A DNA stretch of 30,042 nt. Origin: Candidatus Omnitrophota bacterium. Its GTDB lineage: Bacteria; Hinthialibacterota; Hinthialibacteria; OLB16. A program made the position numbers and the translations under genes. Shown here one piece after another: positions 23,538 to 30,042 of this stretch (the first letter of the stretch is position 1; every line of letters begins with the position of its first letter). The stretch covers positions 1 to 30,042 of the forward strand of contig JACKFH010000042.1 of assembly GCA_020632575.1 (NCBI GenBank), written 5' to 3'. The notes beneath the pieces were generated by a model. The model was not told where the DNA came from. It did not search any database and worked only from the letters and a program-made list of their open reading frames with translations.

Positions 23538-24290
23538 ATGTCTGTCCAAGAACCCATCATCGTTCATGGTCATGTTGAACCTGTCGACATCCTCGCGTTC
23601 GGCCCCCATCCCGATGACATCGAAATCGGAGCGGCAGGTTCTCTGTTGAAGTGGATCGGTCAAGGAAAGAAGGTGGGATTGGTCGACCTGAATCGGGGGG
23701 AACTCGGGACAAAGGGAACGGCCGAGGAGCGACTGGAGGAATCGAAAGAGGCGGCGATTCGTCTGGGGGCGACTTTCAGGGTCAACCTTGGACTGCCGGA
23801 CGGTTCGGTGGTGGATGACGCTCCCAGTCGGGAGCAAGTGGTGAAAGTAATTCGCGAGAGTCGACCGAAGTTCGTCTTGTCGAACCTGGAGGAGGCTCAC
23901 CATCCAGACCACAAGGCGGGGGCGCAGTTGGTCAAGTCCTCTTACTTTCTCTCGAGGCTTCCGAAGTATCTGGTCGAAGTCCCGGCCCATTCCCCAATCG
24001 GGTTGTTTTACTACCTGATCCATTCCTTGGTCACCCCCACCTTCTTGGTGGATGTCACCGAAACTTTCGAACGGAAATTCGAGGTGATGGGCGCCTACCA
24101 CACTCAGTTTGTGGAGCCCAAAACGCCCGATGGATACCAATATACAGGGATTCAAGACTATCTCAGAAATGTTCGATCTTTGGGGGAAGCCTGGGGAGTC
24201 CAGGCGGGATGCCCCGCCGCCGAGGCTTTTCGGGCCGACAAACCTCCCATCGTGGAGTCCCTGGAAGACCTCATCGCCAAGCCGGACTGA
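23538..24290 (+). CDS. bshB1: BshB1-type PIG-L deacetylase
   Basis: 250 residues, the expected length. PIG-L/LmbE metal motifs are GPHPDD (His 24, Asp 27) and HHPDHKAG (121-128). Phrases specific to BshB1 are VDILAFGPHPDDIEIGAAG, DLNRGELGTKGT and NLGLPDG, so it probably removes the acetyl group from GlcNAc-malate in bacillithiol synthesis. BshA and BshC genes are not in this window, so the pathway cannot be confirmed. A related de-N-acetylase of another sugar conjugate remains possible. The ATG lacks a Shine-Dalgarno and follows a good promoter directly. Confidence 0.88.
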   Translation: MSVQEPIIVHGHVEPVDILAFGPHPDDIEIGAAGSLLKWIGQGKKVGLVDLNRGELGTKGTAEERLEESKEAAIRLGATFRVNLGLPDGSVVDDAPSREQVVKVIRESRPKFVLSNLEEAHHPDHKAGAQLVKSSYFLSRLPKYLVEVPAHSPIGLFYYLIHSLVTPTFLVDVTETFERKFEVMGAYHTQFVEPKTPDGYQYTGIQDYLRNVRSLGEAWGVQAGCPAAEAFRADKPPIVESLEDLIAKPD

Positions 24291-24334
24291 CCCACAAGCA
24301 TTAGTAACCCCCTAGGATATCTTGTGAAAACTTG

Positions 24335-24364
24335 TTGACAGACCAGGGAGGAAAGCGGGATACT
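24335..24364 (+). promoter_or_regulatory. accA promoter candidate
   Basis: A perfect TTGACA (24335-24340), 18 bp, GATACT (24359-24364, 4 of 6). It would give a leader of about 117 nt before accA. I see no clear structured element in that leader. Confidence 0.5.
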
Positions 24365-24487
24365 GAACGGGTGTTTGGGGAGGGGCTAAGTAGAGGGATG
24401 TTTGGGCAAATCCAATTCCAGGGTTAAAATAAAGTTAAGCGGGGATTTTCTTCCGGTTGGGGTAGCGCCGGGAGGGAGGATACAACT

Positions 24488-25534
24488 ATGCGATATCTCG
24501 ACTTTGAACGGCCGATTGAAGATCTCGATCGGATGATCAACGAGCAAGAGGACTATACGAAAAAAACCGGGGTGGAAATGGGGAATGAGATTGAGACGCT
24601 CAAACGGAAGCGTCATCAACTCATCCGCGACACCTTTTATCATTTAACGCCCTATCAAAGGATCCAGTTGGCGCGTCACCCCGACCGTCCCTACTGCCTG
24701 GATTATATCCGTCTACTGACCAGCGATTTTGTCGAGCTACACGGCGACCGGAAGTTTGGCGAGGATCCCGCGATTGTGGGCGGGTTCGCCAATTTCGACG
24801 GGACCTCGGTCATGGTCATCGGCCACCAGAAGGGCCGTGACACCGAAGAAAACATTGTACGGAATTTCGGCATGCCCAACCCGGAGGGTTTCAGGAAGGC
24901 CCTAAGGTTGATGGAAACCGCCGAACGTTTCAAGAAACCGATTATCAGTTTTATCGACAGCGCCGGCGCCTACCCAGGAATCGGAGGCGAGGAGCGCGGT
25001 CAAGCCGAGGCGATCGCTTTTAACCTGATGCGGATGTCCCGTCTGCGTGTCCCCATCCTAGTGGTGGTCACCGGCGAGGGCGGCAGCGGCGGCGCACTGG
25101 CGATCGGAGTGGGCGACCGGGTTCTGCTGATGCAAAATGCTTACTACGCGGTGTGCACTCCCGAAGCGTGTGCGGCCATTCTTTTCAAGGATCGAGCCAA
25201 GGCCGCCTCGGCGGTCTCCTCGATGAAAATCACGGGCGAGGATCTTCTTCGCTTAGGAATCATTGATGAAGTGATTCCCGAGCCAGTCGGCGGGGCTCAT
25301 ATGAACTGGCAAGAAACCGCTGACAACCTCCGAGAATCCCTCCTCAGAAATCTCCACGAACTCCAAAACCAAACTGGCGATGAACTAATCGAAAACCGCT
25401 ACCGCCGTTTCCGATCGATCGGCGAGTTCGAGGAGATCAAAGAACGCCCTTTACAGTTTAAGACACGGGAATTCTCCGAGATTGAGAACCAGGAACAGAA
25501 GGCGAAGAACCCGTTCTCGGCGGTTTCGGCTTAG
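24488..25534 (+). CDS. accA: acetyl-CoA carboxylase carboxyltransferase alpha subunit
   Basis: 348 residues, slightly longer than the usual 320 because of a charged C-terminal tail (from about 318). The strong GGGAGGAGG about 9 nt upstream sets ATG 24488. It opens with YLDFERPIEDLD, and has the HGDR-GEDPAIVGG motif, GHQKGRDTEENIVRNFGMPNPEG, SAGAYPGIGGEERGQAEAIA (biotin/carboxyl site) and GEGGSGGALAIGVGD (oxyanion hole). With AccD it transfers CO2 from biotin-carrier protein to acetyl-CoA, the first step of fatty acid synthesis, in the cytoplasm. accD is not adjacent, as is common. It has its own promoter. Confidence 0.98.
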   Translation: MRYLDFERPIEDLDRMINEQEDYTKKTGVEMGNEIETLKRKRHQLIRDTFYHLTPYQRIQLARHPDRPYCLDYIRLLTSDFVELHGDRKFGEDPAIVGGFANFDGTSVMVIGHQKGRDTEENIVRNFGMPNPEGFRKALRLMETAERFKKPIISFIDSAGAYPGIGGEERGQAEAIAFNLMRMSRLRVPILVVVTGEGGSGGALAIGVGDRVLLMQNAYYAVCTPEACAAILFKDRAKAASAVSSMKITGEDLLRLGIIDEVIPEPVGGAHMNWQETADNLRESLLRNLHELQNQTGDELIENRYRRFRSIGEFEEIKERPLQFKTREFSEIENQEQKAKNPFSAVSA

Positions 25535-25559
25535 GAATGGATTAGGGTCGGAACCACTT

Positions 25560-25895
25560 TCAACCTTTTTTGAGGATTTCCTCAACCGTCTCGATGACTT
25601 GCACTATCCGATGAGTGGCGGTTTCCCAGACTTCGGCTTCGTCCACAATGTCGTATCCGTGGATAAGGACATCTCGGAACCCAGCGATTCTTTTCCATGG
25701 AACATCGGGGTAGTCCTCCCGAATTTGAATTGTCAGACGTTTTGTGGCCTCGCCCATGATGAGAAATTGGTGAAGAATTGCGGATCGGAGAATCCAGTCC
25801 GATCGAAAATCCCCTAACGTTTTTTGAGAGACCACCTCTTGGATTCGTTTGGCGGCAGACAGGATGTCTAGGAGATGGGCTTTATCTCTCGACAT
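25560..25895 (-). CDS. hepT: HepT-like ribonuclease toxin (DUF86)
   Basis: 111 residues, all-helical HEPN fold. The catalytic RX4HXY motif is intact as RDVLIHGY (Arg 74, His 79, Tyr 81), so it should be an active RNase in the MntA-HepT type II/VII toxin-antitoxin family; Tyr of this motif is the residue AMPylated by the cognate antitoxin in studied systems. Its start (ATG 25895) lies inside the upstream nucleotidyltransferase gene (14-bp overlap), so translation is coupled. Stop converges with accA 25 bp away. Confidence 0.93.
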   Translation of the reverse strand: MSRDKAHLLDILSAAKRIQEVVSQKTLGDFRSDWILRSAILHQFLIMGEATKRLTIQIREDYPDVPWKRIAGFRDVLIHGYDIVDEAEVWETATHRIVQVIETVEEILKKG

Positions 25896-26211
25896 AGATC
25901 GGCCGCGCTTGCTCCAATATGGATGACCGACGGATAGGGTTTTCGGAATTCTCTACCGAGGATCGAGTCAAGAGATCAACTTTTCTGCCGAAGAGGATTT
26001 CCAATTCCTCTTTCAATTCCAAATGATCGAAAAGATCCCATCTGGCGCCCTCGGCAAATGAGACCAATAAATCGACATCGCTGTCCGCTCGGAGACCACC
26101 GGAAACCGATGATCCAAACAGAGAAAGTTCGGTCACCCTCCAATTCCGACAGAGGTTGGCCAAACATTCTTGATTGACGGGTGGAATGGCAGCCTTCAGG
26201 TTATTGATCAT
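25882..26211 (-). CDS. mntA: MNT-domain nucleotidyltransferase antitoxin
   Basis: 109 residues, minimal nucleotidyltransferase. The GSX10DXD motif is exact: Gly 33-Ser 34, ten residues, Asp 45-Val-Asp 47, and the third carboxylate is Asp 79 in GRKVDLL. In characterised pairs the MNT protein adds AMP to HepT and so disarms it. It is first in the operon. The start ATG 26211 has no Shine-Dalgarno and sits 9 nt after a TAGAAT box. A short N-terminal segment (1-28) precedes the fold. Confidence 0.93.
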   Translation of the reverse strand: MINNLKAAIPPVNQECLANLCRNWRVTELSLFGSSVSGGLRADSDVDLLVSFAEGARWDLFDHLELKEELEILFGRKVDLLTRSSVENSENPIRRSSILEQARPIYVER

Positions 26212-26220
26212 CTTGAAATA

Positions 26221-26249
26221 ATTCTAATCGACTCGAGGGTTCTCTCCAA
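26221..26249 (-). promoter_or_regulatory. mntA-hepT promoter candidate, nearly leaderless
   Basis: On the minus strand TTGGAG (26249-26244), 17 bp, TAGAAT (26226-26221). The -35 is weak (3 of 6), the -10 good (5 of 6). Transcription would start 2-3 nt before ATG 26211. Confidence 0.4.
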
Positions 26250-26281
26250 GACTGTTTTTCGTAACAGACTGTTTTTCGTAA
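26249..26281. repeat. 16-bp direct repeat beside the TA promoter
   Basis: AGACTGTTTTTCGTAA occurs twice in tandem (26249-26264 and 26266-26281, period 17) directly upstream of the mntA -35 box. Perfect identity and position suggest an operator iteron or a recent slippage duplication. Confidence 0.75.
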
Positions 26282-26365
26282 TTCGCCGAAGATTGCGAGG
26301 GTGAATCGTGTGATGTTACTTTGCCCTCGACTGAAAAAAGAGCGAACTTTTTTTGAATCCCTCCC

Positions 26366-26395
26366 TTATCAGCCCTCCCCATCCCTGCTTATAAT
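26366..26395 (+). promoter_or_regulatory. promoter of the PSD1 gene
   Basis: TTATCA (26366-26371), 18 bp, perfect TATAAT (26390-26395). The leader would be about 38 nt and contains a weak GGAAGAA. Confidence 0.5.
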
Positions 26396-26439
26396 GTAGA
26401 GATCAATAATCACAAACTCCTTCGGAAGAAATTATCTGA

Positions 26440-29106
26440 ATGTTCAAGTTTTCGCTCACCACCGCCCTTCTGATTATTCTATCCATTCCCGCCATTTCAG
26501 CGGATGAATCCAATCAACCGGAAGCGGTTCGATCTTTGATCGATTCGCTCAACCAGATTCAATCGGAACCGGAAAAGAAGGACTCCTTCCTTCAGGAACT
26601 CAACCGAGAGACCGAAGAGACCTTGTCCCAGATCGAGGAAGTCGAGAAACGGATTCAAGAAATCCAAGGTCGGATCGCAGAATCCCGAGAGCAGCAGCAG
26701 GCGCTGAAAGATCGGATGGACGCTCTGAAGGTGGCTCGGGAGTTGGTTGGAGTTCGGGAATCCGATGAAGCCGATTCTGGAACCGAGTTGGTTGGTTTCA
26801 ACAAACAGATCCGACCCATTCTTTCGGACAAATGTTTGGCCTGTCATGGCCCGGACGAAAAGAAGAGGAAGGCGGGACTCCGTCTCGATGAGGAAGAAAG
26901 CGCCAAGGCGGAGGGACGGTCTGGAAATCGAGCCATCGTGCCGGGCGATCGAGAGGCCTCGGAACTTTGGTATCGGGTCAGCACGCATGATGAAGCAGAT
27001 CGGATGCCTCCCTCGGGCCAGGTCAAGCAGCTGACCCAGGATGAGATTGAACTCCTCGGCAAATGGATCGACCAGGGGGCGAAGTACCAAAAACACTGGG
27101 CGTTTGTGAAACCGGAAAGACCCGAGGTTCCGAAAGTCGCCAACACCGCATGGCCGAAGAACCCGATCGATTCGTTCGTGTTGTCGAACCTGGAGAAAAA
27201 AGGGATCGACCCCTCACCGGAGGCGGATAAAGAAATCTTGCTCCGTCGAGTCTACTTGGATCTGATCGGCATCCCGCCCACCCCCACGGAGATCGAGGCG
27301 TTTCTTACAGACGATAGTCCGAACGCTTACGAAAAAGTGGTGGATGAACTGCTCGCGTCGCCACATTACGGGGAGCGCTGGGCGCGTCATTGGTTGGACG
27401 CCGCCCGTTACGCAGACTCGAACGGGTATAGCATCGATGGACCTCGGGAGATCTGGAAATATCGGGACTGGGTGATTGACGCTTTCAATAGAGATATGCC
27501 TTTCGATCAGTTCACGATCGAGCAACTGGCGGGAGATCTGCTTCCAAATGCCGGAGACTCGCAGAAGACAGCAACCGGATTTCACCGCAACACGATGATT
27601 AACCAGGAGGGGGGCATCGATCAGGAGGAATTTCGAATCGAGGCGGTGCTCGATCGGGTGAACACGACGGGAACGGTGTTCCTCGGATTGACTATCGGGT
27701 GCGTGCAGTGCCACGAACACAAATACGATCCAATTGCGCATGAGGAGTATTACGAACTCTTCGCCTTCTTCAACAACGACGACGAGGTGAACCTGGATTT
27801 TCCAACGGATGCTCAGGCGAAGCGAATCGCGGAGATCAACGGAGAGATCAAACCGATCAAAGAGGAATGGGACGCTTATCTCAAGGAAGCCCACGACTCC
27901 CACCAGATCGAGTGGGAAAAGGGAATTACAAAGGAGGATGTAAAAACCCTCTTTCTGGACAAGCAAGAGGCCATTCTCAAACCACGAGAAGAACGATCAC
28001 CCGAAGAGCAAAAAATTGTCGACGATTATTTCAAGGAGAAGGACGAAAAATCGAGGGAGTTCAAGAAACGAATCGACGAACTCAACTCGAAGAAGCCGGA
28101 TGTTGTCAGCACCATGGTGCTGCGTCAGCGCAAAGAACCGAGAGTGACCAACGTTTTCATCCAAGGAGATTTCACCCGGAAGGGAGAGGCGGTTCAGCCC
28201 GGAGTGCTCGATGTTCTCAACGACATGGAGCCAGTGGAAAAACCGACTCGACTCGATCTGGCCAAATGGATTGTCGACCCGGACAACCCGCTCACCGCGC
28301 GGGTGACTGTGAACCGGTTCTGGCAACGCTTCTTCGGGAAGGGCATTGTCGAGACGGAGAACGATTTCGGGTCGCAGGGGACACCGCCGACTCATCCCGA
28401 GCTTTTGGATTGGCTGGCGGTGGAGTTTATCGAGAACGGCTGGAGCATGAAATCGATCCAGCGCCTGATCGCGACCTCCGCCACTTACCGTCAATCCTCC
28501 AACACTCGGGAGGAGTTGAAAGAGATTGATCCAAAGAACGAACTCTTGGCGCGTCAGAATCGGATTCGGTTGGACGCCGAGGTGATTCGCGATTCGGCCC
28601 TAGCGGCTGCGGGAGTCCTCAACCGGAAGTTGAAAGGGCCAAGCGTCTTCCCTCCCCTACCGGATGGAGTCATGGATCTTGGACAGAAGAAACGCGATTG
28701 GAACGCGGACACTGGCGCGGACCGATACAGGCGCGGTTTGTACACCTTCTTCTGGCGGGCGACCCCGCACTCCTTCCTGATGACCTTCGACGCTCCCAAC
28801 GCGATGGGGACCTGCACTCGCCGGGTGAGATCGAACACGCCGCTACAGGCGCTGACCCTGCTGAACGATCAAGCCTTTGTCGAAATGGCGAATTCATTAG
28901 GCGACCGATTGACAGAACGGGTGGGAGGAGACGCAGGCGACAGGATCAACCAAGCCTTCGAATGGTGCCTTTGCCGTGAGCCATCGGAGGAGGAAACGAA
29001 TGCCATCAACCAGTTGCTCGAAAAGCCGGCGGAAAACGACCACGAGAAATGGGTGCGAGTGGCGAGGGTGATGCTGAATTTGGATGAGTTTGTGACGCGA
29101 GAGTGA
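26440..29106 (+). CDS. PSCyt1-DUF1549-DUF1553 (PSD1) protein
   Basis: 888 residues with a signal peptide (cleavage likely after AIS, residue 20, or SA, 21). A coiled coil (about 35-105, Glu/Gln-rich) precedes a cytochrome-like domain with one CLACH haem-type motif (132-136) in the context PILSDKCLACHGPDEKKRKA, then RMPPSG. DUF1549 covers about 165-375 (PIDSFVLSNLEKKGI, RVYLDLIGIPPTP, GERWARHWLDAARYADSNGY) and DUF1553 about 590-860 (LAKWIVDPDNPLTARVTVNR, RFFGKGIVETENDFG, NTPLQALTLLND). These periplasmic proteins are a hallmark of Planctomycetes and Verrucomicrobia and are usually paired with DUF1501 proteins; here a LamG gene follows instead. The function is not established; polysaccharide processing is suspected. 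Confidence 0.95.
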   Translation: MFKFSLTTALLIILSIPAISADESNQPEAVRSLIDSLNQIQSEPEKKDSFLQELNRETEETLSQIEEVEKRIQEIQGRIAESREQQQALKDRMDALKVARELVGVRESDEADSGTELVGFNKQIRPILSDKCLACHGPDEKKRKAGLRLDEEESAKAEGRSGNRAIVPGDREASELWYRVSTHDEADRMPPSGQVKQLTQDEIELLGKWIDQGAKYQKHWAFVKPERPEVPKVANTAWPKNPIDSFVLSNLEKKGIDPSPEADKEILLRRVYLDLIGIPPTPTEIEAFLTDDSPNAYEKVVDELLASPHYGERWARHWLDAARYADSNGYSIDGPREIWKYRDWVIDAFNRDMPFDQFTIEQLAGDLLPNAGDSQKTATGFHRNTMINQEGGIDQEEFRIEAVLDRVNTTGTVFLGLTIGCVQCHEHKYDPIAHEEYYELFAFFNNDDEVNLDFPTDAQAKRIAEINGEIKPIKEEWDAYLKEAHDSHQIEWEKGITKEDVKTLFLDKQEAILKPREERSPEEQKIVDDYFKEKDEKSREFKKRIDELNSKKPDVVSTMVLRQRKEPRVTNVFIQGDFTRKGEAVQPGVLDVLNDMEPVEKPTRLDLAKWIVDPDNPLTARVTVNRFWQRFFGKGIVETENDFGSQGTPPTHPELLDWLAVEFIENGWSMKSIQRLIATSATYRQSSNTREELKEIDPKNELLARQNRIRLDAEVIRDSALAAAGVLNRKLKGPSVFPPLPDGVMDLGQKKRDWNADTGADRYRRGLYTFFWRATPHSFLMTFDAPNAMGTCTRRVRSNTPLQALTLLNDQAFVEMANSLGDRLTERVGGDAGDRINQAFEWCLCREPSEEETNAINQLLEKPAENDHEKWVRVARVMLNLDEFVTRE

Positions 29107-29109
29107 GCA

Positions 29110-29125
29110 ACCGAATCCGTTCGGT
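29110..29125. terminator. small hairpin just after the PSD1 gene
   Basis: ACCGAA-TCCG-TTCGGT (29110-29125) forms a 6-bp stem with a 4-nt loop starting 4 nt after the PSD1 stop. There is no T-run, so its role as a terminator is doubtful. Confidence 0.25.
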
Positions 29126-29200
29126 GGTCATCGCGAGCGAGCAGTAGATTGGCCGCCGATTAGGAGAAGAGACAGAATTTTTACTGGAGAGTTCGATGAA

Positions 29201-29351
29201 TGTCATTCCGACATAAGGAGGAATCTGTCGGGTGGCATCGCCTCCAATCAAGTTCAAAGCCTCGGAAGGTGGCGGTAACTCTGCCATCCTATCGTTGGAT
29301 AACTATCCAATGAACCTCTCCAATCAGATTCCTCCTAACGTCGGAATGACA
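29201..29351. repeat. MITE-like inverted-repeat element
   Basis: Two 27-bp arms (29201-29227 and 29325-29351) are inverted copies, 25 of 27 bases, reading TGTCATTCCGAC...AGGAATCTG inward. The 97-bp interior has no ORF but contains the hairpin TTGGATA-AC-TATCCAA (29295-29310). Arms of the form GTCATTCCGA...GAGGAATCT are widely dispersed non-autonomous repeats in many bacterial genomes. The 393-bp gap between the PSD1 and LamG genes holds this element, the small hairpin at 29110 and a TATAAT before the LamG gene; I see no gene in it. Confidence 0.7.
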
Positions 29352-29451
29352 CCTATTGTAGACTTCTGAGGAGGATGATTGTTTTCACCCATGCTGAGAT
29401 AGATGATCCGTTTTTGAGGGAACTGCTAGCGGGCGATAAATGAAACCTTCC

Positions 29452-29457
29452 TATAAT
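29452..29457 (+). promoter_or_regulatory. -10 box before the LamG gene
   Basis: A perfect TATAAT 42 bp before ATG 29500. I find no -35 at the right distance, so this is a weak call. Confidence 0.25.
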
Positions 29458-29499
29458 TTGTTTTTTCTCGGGTTAGAGAATTGGAGACCAAACTAAGTG

Positions 29500-30042
29500 A
29501 TGCAAAATAGAATTGGATTCTCGATGACTTTCCTTTTGACCTTTCTTACTGGTGTGGCAATCGCCGCCCAAACGGCTCCCGCCAGGGATACCCCAATCGG
29601 TCAATGGTTATTCTCCGAATCCCACAAAACCGAAGACGGAATTGAAAACACCGCTGGCGGTGAAGATCTCACTGTCCAGGGCCCCATCCACTTCCGGACC
29701 GAGGGTGAACGGTCGGCGATGATCATCGACCGGGAGCAGCACGATGCACGGGTGTCGTCTCCGGATAGCGCAAAATTGTTCCCCAAGGGGGCCATTACAG
29801 TCGAAGCCTGGGTCGCCATTGAGAAAACGGTCGAATGGGGAGGGATTCTTTCGGCGGTTAAGGATCAGAAGGGGTGGCTGCTCGGATTCCGTCAATCGAA
29901 TTTCAGTTTCGTGATTGCCACCGATCGTGATGGAAAGAGCGAACTCAGTTTCGCTCGCGCCCCCGACAGCCTTGACTGGGGACGGTGGTATTACGTGGTC
30001 GGGACTTATGACGGGGAAACCCAGAACCTTTATGTCAACGGA
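29500..30042 (+). CDS. secreted LamG-domain protein, cut by window end
   Basis: 181 residues in the window, frame still open at the last base. The start is ATG 29500 (or ATG 29524); GGAG at 29483 is distant. A signal peptide follows (MTFLLTFLTGVAIAA, likely cleavage near AQ). The domain is concanavalin A-like/LamG (Laminin_G_3 type): GQWLFSES, then ITVEAWVAIEKTVEWGGIL, GWLLGFRQSNFSFVI and WYYVVGTYDGETQNLYVNG. Such domains bind glycans or act in adhesion in the large secreted proteins of Planctomycetes-type bacteria. What comes after is unknown. Confidence 0.85.
   Translation, partial: MQNRIGFSMTFLLTFLTGVAIAAQTAPARDTPIGQWLFSESHKTEDGIENTAGGEDLTVQGPIHFRTEGERSAMIIDREQHDARVSSPDSAKLFPKGAITVEAWVAIEKTVEWGGILSAVKDQKGWLLGFRQSNFSFVIATDRDGKSELSFARAPDSLDWGRWYYVVGTYDGETQNLYVNG

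Noticed and set aside
23404..23649. 81-residue plus-strand frame before and into the bshB1-like gene
   Set aside because: Overlaps the start of a well-supported gene in another frame and has no recognisable feature.

Overview
The window reads as a chromosomal segment of an uncultured, Gram-negative-type bacterium of the Planctomycetes/Verrucomicrobia/Lentisphaerae or FCB neighbourhood. The evidence is the gene families: a PSCyt1-DUF1549-DUF1553 (PSD1) protein, a DUF1080 (3-keto-disaccharide hydrolase type) protein, DUF1573, LamG and beta-propeller secreted proteins, an O-antigen-ligase-type polymerase and a BshB1-type deacetylase. I cannot place it to phylum from sequence alone. No rRNA, tRNA, CRISPR array, phage or insertion sequence with a transposase was seen.

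Layout. 1-5.4 kb is envelope-related: a secreted DUF1573 protein, a membrane-anchored SGNH hydrolase and a divergent O-antigen-ligase-like protein with a long helical C-terminal half. 10.9-5.4 kb (minus strand) is a probable four-gene operon: a membrane-anchored WD40-like protein, a secreted beta-propeller protein, a secreted 619-residue protein of unknown role and a small secreted protein translationally coupled to it. 11.1-16.0 kb (plus) is a compact three-gene operon: PA0069-type radical SAM protein, ABC-class predicted ATPase (PF09818 type) and UvrB. 16.1-18.4 kb is a secreted glycosidase-like TIM-barrel protein followed by a REP-like inverted pair.

18.5-20.7 kb is a stress module: a MarR regulator with one cysteine, then pirin, cupin and DoxX genes. 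Two matching 29-bp AT-rich elements in opposite orientation sit over the marR promoter and just upstream of the pirin gene, which suggests joint autoregulation. 20.8-25.5 kb holds a DUF1080 protein, a metallophosphoesterase, a lone cyclic-nucleotide-binding-fold protein, a BshB1-like deacetylase and accA. 25.5-26.2 kb is an MNT nucleotidyltransferase/HepT toxin-antitoxin pair. 26.4-30.0 kb is a PSD1 protein, a 151-bp inverted-repeat (MITE-like) element and the start of a LamG protein cut by the window edge.

The most unusual cross-cutting signal concerns translation starts. Several first genes (11106, 18577, 23538, probably 26211) have no Shine-Dalgarno sequence and a good -35/-10 pair placed so that transcription would begin at or within about 3 nt of the start codon. 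Most other genes carry clear Shine-Dalgarno sites. This points to leaderless mRNAs mixed with SD-led ones. No completely new system is proven here. The best candidates for follow-up are the marR-pirin regulon and the radical SAM/ABC-ATPase/uvrB operon.
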